From Nereocystis luetkeana (taxonomy: Eukaryota; Sar; Phaeophyceae; Laminariales; Laminariaceae), in NCBI GenBank assembly GCA_031213475.1, contig JARUPZ010000003.1, positions 14,316,869 to 14,380,868 of the forward strand: a stretch of DNA of 64,000 bases. The letters run 5' to 3'. The notes beneath the pieces were generated by a model. It was not told the DNA's origin and ran no database searches. It saw nothing but the letters and a program-made list of their open reading frames with translations. This document shows, piece by piece, positions 9,098 to 19,559 of the stretch (its first letter is position 1; every line of letters starts with the position of its first letter). Position numbers and translations under genes: made by a program.

Positions 9098-9127
<30 letters not shown>
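9098..9127. repeat. Poly-G tract
   Basis: About 28 consecutive G after GGCGTGT. Confidence 0.95.
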
Positions 9128-9130
<3 letters not shown>

Positions 9131-9244
9131 CACTGTCTGTTGTGAATAATGACGGCGCTGCGCAGTCGTTGAGTCGACGTTTTGGTGCTACGAGTGTGAA
9201 TGATTCTGCGGGCTTGCGCGCGCGATTTTGTCCCGCACCTGGAA

Positions 9245-9480
9245 GGCCTAAGATGTCCGTTGACGGTCTAGTTTTGACCCGTCAAGATTTCTCTTTATTT
9301 TGGTTAATATACTAGTTTTAGTGTGGGATTTCCTTGACGGCGCCGTCAAGGGGCAAGAGTGCGGTCAACCGAAGTGTTTTCTATGCTACTATAGTGTTAG
9401 TGTGGGGGATACCTTGACAGCTGTCCGTCAAGATACATTGAGGGCTGTCCGTCAAGCGGCAAAAGTAAGGTCAACCGTCA
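9245..9480. repeat. TGACGG/CCGTCAAG degenerate repeat
   Basis: Repeated CCGTCAAG, TTGACGG and TAGTTTTAGTGTGGG blocks spaced 60-110 bp, related to 5357-5580, 19340-19450 and 52200-52400. Confidence 0.6.
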
Positions 9481-10505
9481 AATGTGCCGGGAAGAGATGT
9501 AGGGGGCGGGCGGGCTGCCGCCTGGACATCCTGTTTGCGTCGACTGGGGTGTCTGGGCGGCGGGCAGTATTACGTACGGTGTGCAGCGACGAAGTGTTCG
9601 GTGGCGTCTTTGCCTTTTTTCTTGTGGATTCCTCTCTGCTGTTGTAGCAATATTTAGGAGCTGGGCGGCCATCGCACCGAGAGTCTTCCTACGTTTCTGT
9701 CCTGCTGATGATGCTGCTGTGGCTGCCTTTTTTTTTTCTTAATTATAGTAGTCCTAAATTTTACTAACGTTCTCTCGAACCCAAGCACGCATTTCGTCGC
9801 TGTGCAGCAAAAAATTTCCGGTTCATTCGCACACTCTGCGACCGTATACCGCCATCGCCTCTCTTTTATACTTTGTCGTGGGATCACGCGGTGGTATAGT
9901 ACTGATAAAAAACCAGCCCCCCACTACAGCAGTAGTGTATGGCAGTACGCCACACGACGTTCTACATTTTTAGCTCTTTTTTGGGGGCCAGATGCTCATT
10001 TTTTTTGGTGTCGGAGGCGGGGGGGTGTCTCACACCTCATTTTCCAAAAATGAAGTGCAGCATATTAATAGTGGTTTTCTTTCGTGTCTCGTGCATGTTT
10101 GGGCTCCTCACCTAGAAATTCCTTGTAGTTCCGTGATGGCACCTCATTGTGCGAAGGTGACTACCGAGGAGTACGTGGGTGGACGAACGGCAGGGTAACG
10201 CCGACTGCTATTGTTGGCGCTGCTCTACTCCTACGAAGAGTTGTTCAGCATAAAGATGGCTCTTATTCATGTGTTTTATGTCTCGCGCAGAAGTCGAGCA
10301 ACACTCTTCTCTCAATGTTTGCTGTGTATACTGTTGTGCTGGCGGAGCATCTTCCTTTATGAGTATTGTAAAAAAAACAGCTGTCTGTGAGATCGCGGAT
10401 TTGGTCGAAACTCATCTTTGTAAGCTGTGTGTGTGATGCTCCGATCGCGCGTAGCTCGGGTTTTATATGGTCTCAGGCAGGAAGTACAGTCCATAGTGTT
10501 GTTGT
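9480..10505. other. No gene recognised
   Basis: Mixed sequence with poly-T and poly-A runs. Only short frames are open and none has a recognisable motif. Confidence 0.5.
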
Positions 10506-10615
10506 TGTCTTCACATTAAACCGTCCTTTCTAGACCCAGCTTCATCAGTACACCAAGTGTCCGTCCTGATTCCCTAGCCTAAAGAGAAACTGATTCTGTG
10601 GTCACAAGACTATGA
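10505..10615 (-). mobile_element. LINE 3'-end fragment (old)
   Basis: CTTCACATTAAACCGTCC, then AGTGTCCG and ATTCTGTGGTCACAAGAC, a diverged match to the LINE 3' terminus at 22076. Confidence 0.7.
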
Positions 10616-10619
10616 GACA

Positions 10620-11320
10620 GAGGAAGACCAAAAATAAAGACTAAATCGCAAATTCAAGTGTCAAGCAAGTGAAGTGTCAGCGTACCGGGTACGAGAACAC
10701 AACACACAACACAAGCAAGACCGTAAAAAGAAGAGCAAAAAGGCAATAAAATGGGGGGAAAAAACTGAAATGAAAAAAAAACAAAAAACAGATTACAAAC
10801 GACGCAAGGACTTCAGAAAGGCTGCTATTATAGACGAAAATCATACGTACTCAGGAAGGGCAGGTATCTGCAGGTATCGGCTGCGCGGACGAAGCAACAC
10901 GAAAGAGAGGGAGATGCAGGCTAAAGTCTGTAAGAGCTAGAAGAACCGATACCTAGCCACCCGATCTATCATTTCGTTTCTGCGTTCGTCAACAGCTGTA
11001 TCAGAACAGCTGCCCCTCCCCCCCTCCCCTTGTCGCCGTTATTGGCGTCCTCCGCTGTATGAGGAAGAAAAATCTGAGTGTGGGCGTGTTCATTTTTTCT
11101 TTCGTCTCTCGAGGCGTTGTACGATGATAGACAGAGGTGCACCCTTGATTTTTCTAGGCTCCCATGTCCGGCCAAGGTATAATAATAACATAATGCGGAA
11201 GTCAACGGGGTCAAATATCTACTATATGAATACGACTGATAATGCTTGAGATAGATGTATGTGTGGGGCGCGCACCTTCAGCAATTATTTCAGACATCCC
11301 CATGATAATCTGTACCCCCT
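10620..11320. other. No gene recognised
   Basis: A-rich to mixed sequence without a supported ORF, repeat or RNA. Confidence 0.45.
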
Positions 11321-11325
11321 TCGAC

Positions 11326-11434
11326 TATTCCGGGGGACCATAGTTAATATGACCTATGGTGTACATAAAAACCTATATATTTAACCGTTTTTACCAACAA
11401 TATTTGGTCCTATTAACTATGCCCCCCCGTAATA
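11326..11434 (-). mobile_element. M1 hairpin MITE (type a)
   Basis: TATTCCGGGGGACC to CCCCCCCGTAATA; directly followed by a second M1 with one base between. Confidence 0.9.
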
Positions 11435-11435
11435 A

Positions 11436-11556
11436 TATGACGGGGGACCATGTTAAATAGGACCAGACCTACGGTAGACACTAAAACCTGTATATTTCCC
11501 TATTTTTACTATCAATGTCTGGTCCTATTTACTACCAGGTATGCCCCCCCGTAATA
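11436..11556 (-). mobile_element. M1 hairpin MITE (type b) with TA micro-insertion
   Basis: TATGACGGGGGACC to CCCCCCCGTAATA. The right arm reads TTTACTACCAGGTATGCCCC where other copies have TTTACTATGG, a TACCAGGTA insertion. Confidence 0.9.
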
Positions 11557-11724
11557 TTAGTAACAATAATAAGTGCCTGGTAAGGATGGAGTGGCGGCTC
11601 ATATTTTTTCTCCCCCAAATAGTCATGTGATACCTCTATCATCGCCGTCGAACGCCTCTCACCCTCCTGCATACTCGTACCTCAAATCATCCGCGGTCAC
11701 GAAGCGACAAATCCTCCGACCCCA

Positions 11725-11825
11725 CCCCTCTGCCTTCGTACGGTGTGTGCCTTGCGTTTTTATCGCGACAAAAATACTTCAGTCCCTGTTTCTTCCCCCC
11801 CCGTCGACTGGCGTCTAAATTTTAA
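11725..11825 (-). mobile_element. SINE core fragment
   Basis: TACGGTGTGTGCCTTGCG, TTTTTATCGCGACAAAAAT and CGTCGACTGGCGTC match in order the inverted core of the S1/S3 SINEs. Confidence 0.55.
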
Positions 11826-11922
11826 ATCTATTTTCAGCCGGTTGGGTGAACAAGTATGCTTATTTTCGCGCTTGCCACATCCGACAATGTGGCACGGACA
11901 GCATGGTGGCCTTTGAAGCCTA

Positions 11923-12034
11923 TATTACGGGGGACCTATAGTAAATATATGGCCTGGTATTGTTAGTAAAAATAGCGAGATATATAGCTTTTGGTGTGTA
12001 CGGTAGGTCCTGGTTAATATGGTCCCCCGTAATA
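11923..12034 (+). mobile_element. M1 hairpin MITE (type b)
   Basis: TATTACGGGGGACC to GGTCCCCCGTAATA, core AAAATAGCGAGATATATAG. The left arm has extra bases (AGTAAATATATGGCCTGG). Confidence 0.88.
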
Positions 12035-12090
12035 GGACTGCAGTCCCGTTTTGGGGGCAATTGGGGATACATTACTTGGAACTAGAGACA
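12035..12090. mobile_element. M3 hairpin fragment
   Basis: GGACTGCAGTCCCGTTTTGG followed by GGCAATTGGGGA, an arm of the M3 family (see 22273) next to an M1 end. Confidence 0.6.
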
Positions 12091-12179
12091 GACACAGATA
12101 CATGTTTGTTTGTGGGCAATCAGTACCAAAAGGCTTCAGTTAATTTGATCAATCATCATATAAGGCTCATTTTCGTAGA

Positions 12180-12660
12180 GCGTTTTTTCTATAATTAATT
12201 TCCAAAGTTTGGAAATAATTGGAGATAAGTATCAATATACGGAGGAGGCGTTCTTTCATTATTCGTGAAATTCTCCAGGAGCAAAAAAATCGAGTTCGTT
12301 ACACTTCACACATTTGGGGGAAAAAATCAGGAAAATATGGAAGAAGATTGAAAAATTGCGCGAAAAAAATGTCGAAATATTGGGGGAAAACTCTCCCATA
12401 AGAATGACCCTAAACCTTAAATTTCGCCGAAAGGAAAATAAAAATAAAACCAACGGGAACAAACAGAAGGAAGGTTATTTGTTTTTCTTCAGTGTTCGAG
12501 ACCAACCAGTCTTTTTGGGCACGTCAAGCCCCCCCTCCCCCCCCGTGCACGCCATTCATCGTGAGGTATATTTTGACCTTGTCGTACTGGTTTTAGTGTG
12601 TGTGGGGTGTCAGTCAAGGGTTAAAACCGTGGTCTCCTACTATTAATAACACGTACCTGA
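12180..12660. other. A-rich stretch, no gene
   Basis: Purine-rich with many GAAAAAT runs. The open frames are lysine- and asparagine-rich composition artefacts. GGGGGAAAACTCTCCC at 12390 resembles a block near 55560. Confidence 0.45.
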
Positions 12661-13012
12661 TAATGTCCTATGAAAATGTTTGCATGCTACATACTACATG
12701 TATCAATATGGGTACATACTCGTACCAAGTACATGCTACCAGTACGTATCGCAACCGGTAATATTTACCAGGCAATAATTGAGTATATTTGCGCTGTGCG
12801 GGCATTAATCACAGTAGTAGTTCGCGTCACCCTCCAGGACAAGAGTATTATTGTGCTCCAGGTGTTCCCCACTTCTACAGTACAACCACACCCCCCCCTA
12901 CAATGTGGCGCTGTCTCGCAATAATATGTAAACAAACGTACACCGCTTTGTTCATATATATGTATCCATCTTCACGTTAACTATATGGTTATTCTCTTTT
13001 TTTTCTTTTTTC

Positions 13013-13200
13013 TTTTTTTTTGCTCATCCCATCTATTATCTTCGCCCATCTTCTTCTCTCTCTCCTTCCGACTCGTAACTCAGATCCGGGGTCACATAGC
13101 AGGCTCTTCTCCCCCCTTCCCGCTACGGTACGTGCCTTCATTTTTATCGCGAGAAGATTTCAGCCTTTTCTTCCCTCGTCGACTCGCATCGAATTCTATA
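13013..13200 (-). mobile_element. SINE S1, 5'-truncated
   Basis: GCTCATCCCATCTATTATC to GACTCGCATCGAATT, the inverted 3' two thirds of S1 (full copy 13674-14043). The tRNA-like head is missing. Confidence 0.9.
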
Positions 13201-13299
13201 CGACGTCGGGGGGGGGCTACTCCACTGGTGGCATGGTACGAGAGCCGCGACACCGGCCGCTACTTCTCGTCCCCTATCGTACTGCAAGTACCCGAGAGA

Positions 13300-13321
13300 G
13301 ACCCCCCCCCCCCCCCCCCCC
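13300..13321. repeat. Poly-C tract
   Basis: About 20 C before ATTATATATAGG. Confidence 0.95.
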
Positions 13322-13436
13322 CATTATATATAGGTTGGGTTGGCGTCGGTTGGCGACGACACATGACACTGTAAAACATGGCACTCACTATAATACGTGA
13401 GCTAGACGACCACAGACAGGGTGTTTTTTGTTTTGT

Positions 13437-14000
13437 TTTGTTTTTTGGCGGTCGCCCACCGCTGTGGTCGTCGGAATTTGTGCGAGGTAAAAGGAGTATT
13501 TTCCTCCGCACAAGGGAATTGATCGTATCACGTAGTGTTCATGGTAAGACACCCAAGAGGCAGTTACATATAGTACTCCCATTATTAGTAATTGCTGTCT
13601 CTGGAAGAAGTGGCTACAACACCGGAAATTGAAGAAGCTGTCATCCATATATATATATATAGATCATACTGCCGGTCGCCCCGGTGGTTCAAGTGGTTAA
13701 CCTCGAATTCTACTTGTTTGAGTCCTGGGTTCGAGCCCCAGGAGGGTCGGACTTTGACTTTATTTGCAAAAATAAAAAAAAGGGATTCAATTGTTGAGAG
13801 CGCCTTGCAGCGTGGGTAGGCACAATTCGATGCGAGTCGACGAGGGAAGAAAAGGCTGAAATCTTCTCGCGATAAAAAATGAAGGCACGTACCGTAGCGG
13901 GAAGGGGGGAGAAGAGCCTGCTATGTGACCCCGGATCTGAGTTACGAGTTGGAAGGAGAGAGACAAGAAGATGTGCGAAGATAATGAATGGGATGAAAAA

Positions 14001-14039
<39 letters not shown>

Positions 14040-14205
14040 ATATGTATTATGCAAGTCCGCCTCACAAGTGGTTATTTTTTAGTAGGATGCAGCTCACCCT
14101 TCATGTGCGACTCGCCGGACACCTCGCGGTGCTTCGCGCTTGGTTCGAGTAATAATGTATGCCTGGTGGGTGAAAACCCGACATGCTCCGCCCCGGCACA
14201 TTGTC
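13437..14205 (+). repeat. Element A copy split by SINE S1
   Basis: The 5' part at 13437-13672 (GGCGGTCGCCCACC, CACAAGGGAATTGA, CACGTAGTGTTCATGG) and the 3' part at 14044-14205 (GCAAGTCCGCCTCACAAG, GATGCAGCTCACCC) are one element A interrupted by the SINE. ATTAGTAATT is an extra internal block relative to 1262-1691. Confidence 0.85.
13674..14043 (+). mobile_element. SINE S1, full length, tRNA-derived
   Basis: The head has tRNA-like boxes: GTGGTTCAAGTGG fits a pol III A box and GGGTTCGAGCCCC a B box, about 50 bp apart. A unique core follows (TTGCAGCGTGGGTAGGCAC, CGACGAGGGAAGAAAAGG, GATAAAAAATGAAGGCACG, GACCCCGGATCTGAG). The 3' tail is (AAAT)n, about 38 bp. It has no coding capacity and would move with LINE enzymes. 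Other copies: 13013, 23950, 25010 and 48479. Confidence 0.92.
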
Positions 14206-15975
14206 ACGCGATTTGTAAAAATGAGTATCGACCGATCGATCGGTTGAACTCACAGCTATAGCTGTGACTGACCTGCTTTTTTTTCTTATTTTTTTCTTCA
14301 AAAAAAAAAAAAAAATGGTTGGCAGTTTTTGGCACCAAGGTTTTCGACATTTTCTAGTCGCCTGTTTTGACCGGGGGTCTACTTGTTGTGTCGAAAATCG
14401 AAAAAAAACGCACCGTGCGCGGCGCATCATACCACCACTGCCCGCTGTCCCTCCTCTCCTGGTTGGTGCTGGTGCTGCTACTTTGACTGATTGACGTCTG
14501 GCGAAGCACCAGACCCGCAGAAGAGAGGATCCCCTTTGGTGATTCGCGAGGGTTTGAGCCACGCCGACACCTCTCCTTTTGGTTTTTCCTCCTGTCTCCT
14601 GGGCCTGGTACGTCCTCCTCCTCTCTTCTCCCTGGTACTACACGACCACACCACCACTGCTACGATCGGTGAGAGATAGGCTGCATCTGCGCTGATGATG
14701 ATATGATACCAGGTATAATACGCTCTGACTTTCCCCACCTCTCTGCTGCTGTGCCCTCAACAATGCGGCTATTTTCTTCATACATCTACGTCACGCACAC
14801 GGGGACAGCAGCAGTCATGAGGGGATGAGGAGATGATACGTACAGGGTTGACATTAAATATTTGAAGTTACCACCTATTACCAGGTATACTTCCGTTCCC
14901 CTCGCTGCCTCGGCAAGGAATGCTGCGAGGCATGCCCTATCAGGCTATTAGCGAGTGGGGTAGGTCTTTCTGGCGGGTGTAAGGCCGGACTCACCCTCAA
15001 GGAGTGATACCTTCTTGCTGCTGCCTGTGGCCGCGAGGCTCAGGCGGCAGTAGAGTTGGGTCGTACGTGGTGCGTCAGGCACGGAGACCTACGATTCGCG
15101 CGTCTTTTTAGGCAGCTGCGGCAGAGCAGCAATGCTCAATCGGGGTGTCCATGCGCGGAGGCAGGCGCCACCACAGGCCACACTACGGCACAGTCTATTG
15201 CGCCGGTAGGAGGCTGGATTCGACGACGAGGGAGGAGGGAGACTGAGCGTCGACGTGCGGGGAAGAGACGGATTGACCTCCCCCTGCGCGAGAATTTTTA
15301 TTTCCCAGATCAGAACCGCAAGTGCGAGGAGCATTTTGTTTTTCAGGATGACGGAGAAAGGGAATCGACTGGAAGGGAATGGCAACGAGTGCACGCGCAA
15401 AGGAGCGGGTGGATTGGGCCAAGGCGATGATGCGGCCATGAAGAGCGGCAGGAAGACGGTGCATGGAGACCCATGATTTGCGCGCACACTATCATCACGA
15501 GAGAAGCAGCCATAGTTTGTTTTTTCCTGGTTTTGTTTTTCACGAGGCAGAATAGTATCTACCGGTACTCGTCACTGGTTTTTGTAGTTTAACGAGTTGT
15601 ATACCCTTCATGGGGAATAACCTACGCAACTATCAGGGACGTGGTATCATAACTGTGCTGCACCTTTTTGTGTCAGACAGTCCAGGAAGAGATGGCGATC
15701 GTTGATATTCGTGTGGCAGTAAGGTTCGATTGCTCCTTTTTTCACTGCATATCCGCGAGTCTTCACTCTGACAGCACTCCAGATAGCAGGCAGGTGTGTT
15801 CCTCTTTCGTTTTCACGACTACCGTGCGTTTCGTACGGTGCAGGCAGCACTTCAGACAGCATCCGCTGTAGTCAGCAGCCACGAGTTGGTTAGTGGTGGG
15901 AACGGGGGTACTCTTCTATCTATGTTATAGTTGAGAGGATATACCCGCGGCCATGTTAGTTCAGTTTTGCACATA
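14205..15975. other. No supported gene
   Basis: T-rich and A-rich runs near 14275-14315. A frame around 15345-15475 (MTEKGNRLEGNGNECTR) follows a TTTTTCAG acceptor-like site and ends in TGA, but no homologue or partner exon is recognised. Confidence 0.35.
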
Positions 15976-15980
15976 GGTTT

Positions 15981-16370
15981 TATCTTGTGTGCGCTTTTTC
16001 CGTCTCGTGTATTTTGAGGCAGCCGAATTTTCGTTTTTTTTTGTTTTTCGGATTTTCCTAGGGCTCCAGCACCTTTGTGTGACCACGGACTCCTTCGTCA
16101 GAGAGTTAATGTGAGAACAACAACAACAACAACAACAACAACAGCAGTAATAACTATTAACATCAAATGACGAATTATCTTGTGTGCGCTTTTTCCGTCT
16201 CGTGTATTTTGAGGCAGCCGAATTTTCGTTTTTTTTTGTTTTTCGGATTTTCCTAGGGCTCCAGCACCTTTGTGTGACCACGGACTCCTTCGTCAGAGAG
16301 TTAATGTGAGAACAACAACAACAACAACAACAACAACAGCAGTAATAACTATTAACATCAAATGACGAAT
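15981..16370 (+). repeat. Perfect 195-bp tandem duplication with (CAA)n
   Basis: 15981-16175 and 16176-16370 are indistinguishable by eye. Each starts TATCTTGTGTGCGC, holds CACGGACTCCTTCGTCAGAG, then GAGTTAATGTGAG and (AAC)n. 195 is a multiple of three, which creates a spurious repetitive minus-strand ORF. The 3' portion is the end of repeat R2. Confidence 0.95.
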
Positions 16371-16397
16371 ACGTACCTGGCACCAGGCAACAATGGA

Positions 16398-16712
16398 GGA
16401 CCTTTAACAATCTGGGAGAAGGGATATATCTTTAGGTTGGTAGGCTGTTCGGATGTTTTGGTTCCTGTTGGGAACAAGGCACGGGCGAAGACCCAACCCA
16501 ACCCCTGACTCTAACCCTAACCCTAACCCTAACCCTGACCCCAAACCGCAGCCGAAACGGGCCAAAACTCGCCATAAACGAGGCTACGCCGAGTTTGCAT
16601 CGAACCAGGAAAATTCTCAGATGCGGAGAACGATTCCGAAGTGCAGACCACGCTATACATTTTTCGAGTAAAAAACATCCCTAAAGATCCCTTCTCCCAG
16701 ACTGCTAAACCT
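16398..16712 (+). mobile_element. M2 element with telomere-like core, copy 1
   Basis: A 313-bp class element bounded by inverted CTGGGAGAAGGGATCTTTAG ends (here with an extra ATAT). Inside are CCCTAA repeats (16510-16537) and CAAAACTCGCCATAAACG. The second copy is at 26779-27091. A non-autonomous DNA transposon is likely. Confidence 0.85.
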
Positions 16713-16801
16713 ACTCCAACAATGATGCGATGCACGAGGTACTTTTTTTTGTTCATTACCTGGTACCAGGTACCTGGTATGTATCAACACAGAGCATGAG
16801 T

Positions 16802-16985
16802 TAGCTACGTTCGATGAAAATCGACGAGCAGCGTGGGAATGCTGGACCCTATCTATGCGCGACAAAAAAATAAAGGCACGTACCGGGGGGGAGAAGGGAT
16901 GACACCTGTGACCACGGCTTGTCCAGAAGCTCGTTGAGGGTAAAAAACCTCCCACGAGGAAGGCTGGAAAGTAAAAGTGATGTTG
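16802..16985 (+). mobile_element. SINE S2 core fragment
   Basis: TTCGATGAAAATCGACGAGC, AAAAAATAAAGGCACGTACC and CACGGCTTGTCCAGAAGC match the S2 body at 24600-24771. Confidence 0.85.
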
Positions 16986-16999
16986 GAAACCCCCCCCCC

Positions 17000-17690
17000 C
17001 AAAAAAAACAGAGATCAGACAGGAGGATGGTTCGTATACTGCCTGTATAATAGTATGATATGTACGTACCTGGTACGTACCATCATACGTACTGGTGCCT
17101 GCTGAGATATACAAGTCGTGCCGCATTCGTACCAGCGGCGCAGTGTAATGAGGAGGAGTGTGGGCGCCCAGTGCCCGGGAGTGTCGGGTCGTCGGGTCTT
17201 GGATCGCCATACTATAAATATAGTGCGAAGGCTCCCTTGCTTGTTGTAGCCGGCAATATAATGACAATTTGAGCTCTGATGTTAGAACTGAACGGGGATA
17301 CTATTCCAGGCCACAGCGTGGTTACACCACAGGTATATAGGAGGGGGGGGAGGCGGTCTGCCCAACAGACTGAAGCCTGGTTATGGCCATCATCGTCATG
17401 ATGCACTCCCTTCTTTGGGACCCAAGTAACTAGCATGGTGCTATCTGGGCAACGTTGCGTGTCTGTATGCTCCAGTGCCTGCCTTTCGTCTTTTCTTTCC
17501 CCCCCGCCCGTGATTATCGATTCTTTGTCCCTTCTTTTTTTTCTTTTTTTTTTTCTTTTTTTTTCTTCTTTTTTTTCATTTTTCATTAATTCCCGTTTGT
17601 ACCTCTTTGTGTCTTTGTTAGTATGGTCCGTTTTGCCTTTTTTTGCGTTTTGCTATCTCAGATTCTGCTTCTGTTTTTGTTTTGTTTTGT
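17000..17690. other. T-rich, no gene
   Basis: Holds a pyrimidine tract at 17527-17590. The frames here are Phe/Ser/Leu artefacts of T-rich sequence. Confidence 0.5.
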
Positions 17691-17691
17691 A

Positions 17692-17785
17692 TTTTTCGCT
17701 TCGCTTCATCTTCTTTTTCAGGTTTTTGTATGTTATTATTTGTTTTGTTTTTTTCGCTTCGCTTCATCTTCTTTTTCAGGTTTTG
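17692..17785 (+). repeat. Short tandem duplication
   Basis: TTTCGCTTCGCTTCATCTTC followed by TTTTTCAGG occurs at about 17693 and 17752. Confidence 0.85.
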
Positions 17786-17849
17786 CTCCTTTTTGCTTCC
17801 CTGGTGTCCGCAGTGGTGGAGTGCGTATGCTTGTTTTTGTGTGTTGCCT

Positions 17850-18035
17850 CTGTTGTACTTGAGGTATTTCTTCCACTCCAGATATTGGAGCCTGTCCTGC
17901 GACCACGGACTGCATTGTATTGTGAGTTAACGAGAACAACAACAAACAACAACAGCACTACAGCAGTAGTGCCTACTGCAGCTACTGCTGTAGCTACTGT
18001 AGTGCTTACTGTAGGTACTGTAGTGCCAGGTGCCA
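17850..18035 (+). mobile_element. R2 retroelement 3' end with (AAC)n tail and TAC-rich block
   Basis: CTCCAGATATTGGAGCCTGT, GCGACCACGGACTGCATTG and GTGAGTTAACGAGAACAACA match 23812-23910 (inverted) and, more distantly, 16060-16140 and 28320-28400. It is followed by TACTGCAGCTACTGCTGTAG-type TA-spaced palindromes to 18035. Confidence 0.7.
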
Positions 18036-18171
18036 GGTGCGCGTGAATGTGTGAGTGCTCGTTGTGCGACATCGTGGCATCACATTTTTCATGAAACGGA
18101 CTGTAGTAACTGCTTCAAGTACTCGTACCCTCTGATTCGGTACGGCTTTACGGAGAGGTGAAGTGTGCTAG

Positions 18172-18335
18172 ATGTGTGGGTGTGTGCTCTTCACATTAAA
18201 CCTGTGTATGTGTTTGTTTTCCTTCTACCCGTCGACATCCAGCACAACCAGTGTCCGTTCCGATTCCTATAAGCCCCAGAGAGGCATCAGATACAAGCTC
18301 TGCGGTCGTCACGAAACTACGCCACAGCAGAGATA
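18172..18335 (-). mobile_element. LINE 3'-end fragment
   Basis: CTCTTCACATTAAACCTG, ACCCGTCGACATCCAGCAC and ACAACCAGTGTCCG; diverged internally. Confidence 0.82.
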
Positions 18336-18389
18336 CTTCTTTGTTACGTGCAGTAAACACAACGAACGGCGGTACAGACAATACCCTGG

Positions 18390-18498
18390 TATTACGGCGG
18401 ACCATAGTTAATAGGACCTATGGTACACATAAAAACCTATATATTTGACCATTTTTACTAACGATATTTGGTCCTATTAACTATGGCCCCCCGTAATA
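18390..18498 (-). mobile_element. M1 hairpin MITE (type a)
   Basis: TATTACGGCGGACC to GCCCCCCGTAATA. Confidence 0.9.
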
Positions 18499-18542
18499 GT
18501 AGATTTGTAGACAAAATACAACAATGGCATGTCATCACATTT

Positions 18543-18888
18543 TTTTCTCCTTCTCTTTCGATTTGTCTACTTTGTTTTTGTTTGATTGCTTCCATTTCGT
18601 TTCTTTATTTCGTAGAATGTGTATGTCGTGCCTGCCGTACCTAGTACTGTGACATGGCATTTCATTGCCCACTGCTGCTGTGCTTACTGCATACATGCTG
18701 CATACATGCATACCTGGAATGTGGCAACAACGTACCGGTAGTATCTCTGTGGCGTAGCTTTGTGACCACAACCACAGAACTTGTATCTCTTCTATTAATA
18801 GGATTGAAAAATCGGCACGGACACTGGTTGTGCTGGATGTCGACGAGTAGAAAGAACGGTTTAATGTGAAGAACACACGCACATACTG
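18543..18888 (+). mobile_element. LINE 3'-end copy with TA micro-insertions
   Basis: Ends AACGGTTTAATGTGAAGAAC plus a CA-rich tail. Relative to 21740-22076 it carries TATTAATA for TA at 18791, TACCGGTA for TA at 18734, and a TATGCATGTATGCA-like block near 18690-18712. Confidence 0.88.
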
Positions 18889-19339
18889 GATACGACAGGC
18901 AGGACATGCACATTCTATAAAAGAGAGAAAAGTAAAGGTACAAAAACAACAACAAAAACGATGTCGACGGGTAAACACACCAAATATCAGGCAGGAGACA
19001 CTCAGTGTCAAGCTGTATGTCTGTCAAGGCTGTCAACGCAAATCTATTTGTCTATAGACATAATGTCCCCTACCCCGCCTGGCAGAAAAAGCATCATTAC
19101 ATGTGTGGAAACCCCTATTATTATTATTTTTTATTTTTTAGCTCCAGCTGTTTCACTCATTACCTGGTATTATATGTGGAGCTTTCTTCACAATAATATC
19201 GAGATTCTGCGTTTCAATTGGTATTTTTCTGTAGATCGGACTCGGAAATTTATCAAAATGCCGAAAAAAGATGACAGGAGAACTCACTGATTTTCGTCAA
19301 TATGATATTTATAGGCGTTTCCGGAAGAACGGGGGGGTT

Positions 19340-19450
19340 TCTTAGCGCCCGGTTTTCGGCTGTCAAGGCTGTCTGTCAAGACATTTATTTGCCTTGACGG
19401 TGTCTGTCAAGGGCAATAGGGCTGTCTCCACCAAGGGTACCCGTAGCGTG
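19340..19450. repeat. TGTCAAG/CTTGACGG repeat
   Basis: GGCTGTCAAGGCTGTCTGTC, CTTGACGGTGTCTGTCAAGG; same family as 9245-9480. Confidence 0.6.
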
Positions 19451-19559
19451 ACAGGAACGGACAAGGTGAGTCAATGGTTGAGAATCAACATTTCCAGGTG
19501 AAATCTCGAGAAAGAAAAGAAACGGGAGGGCGTGTTTGGTTTCGCCGTAGGTGCATAGA

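Noticed and set aside
13674-13745. A tRNA gene
   Set aside because: A and B boxes fit, but the body continues into a repeated core with an (AAAT)n tail and recurs elsewhere, so it is a SINE head.
15961-16410. 149-codon minus-strand ORF with repeated blocks
   Set aside because: It is created by a 195-bp tandem duplication that happens to be a multiple of three and by a (CAA)n tract.
16510-16537. Chromosome end or subtelomere
   Set aside because: Only four CCCTAA units, inside a TIR element present twice; sequence continues normally on both sides.
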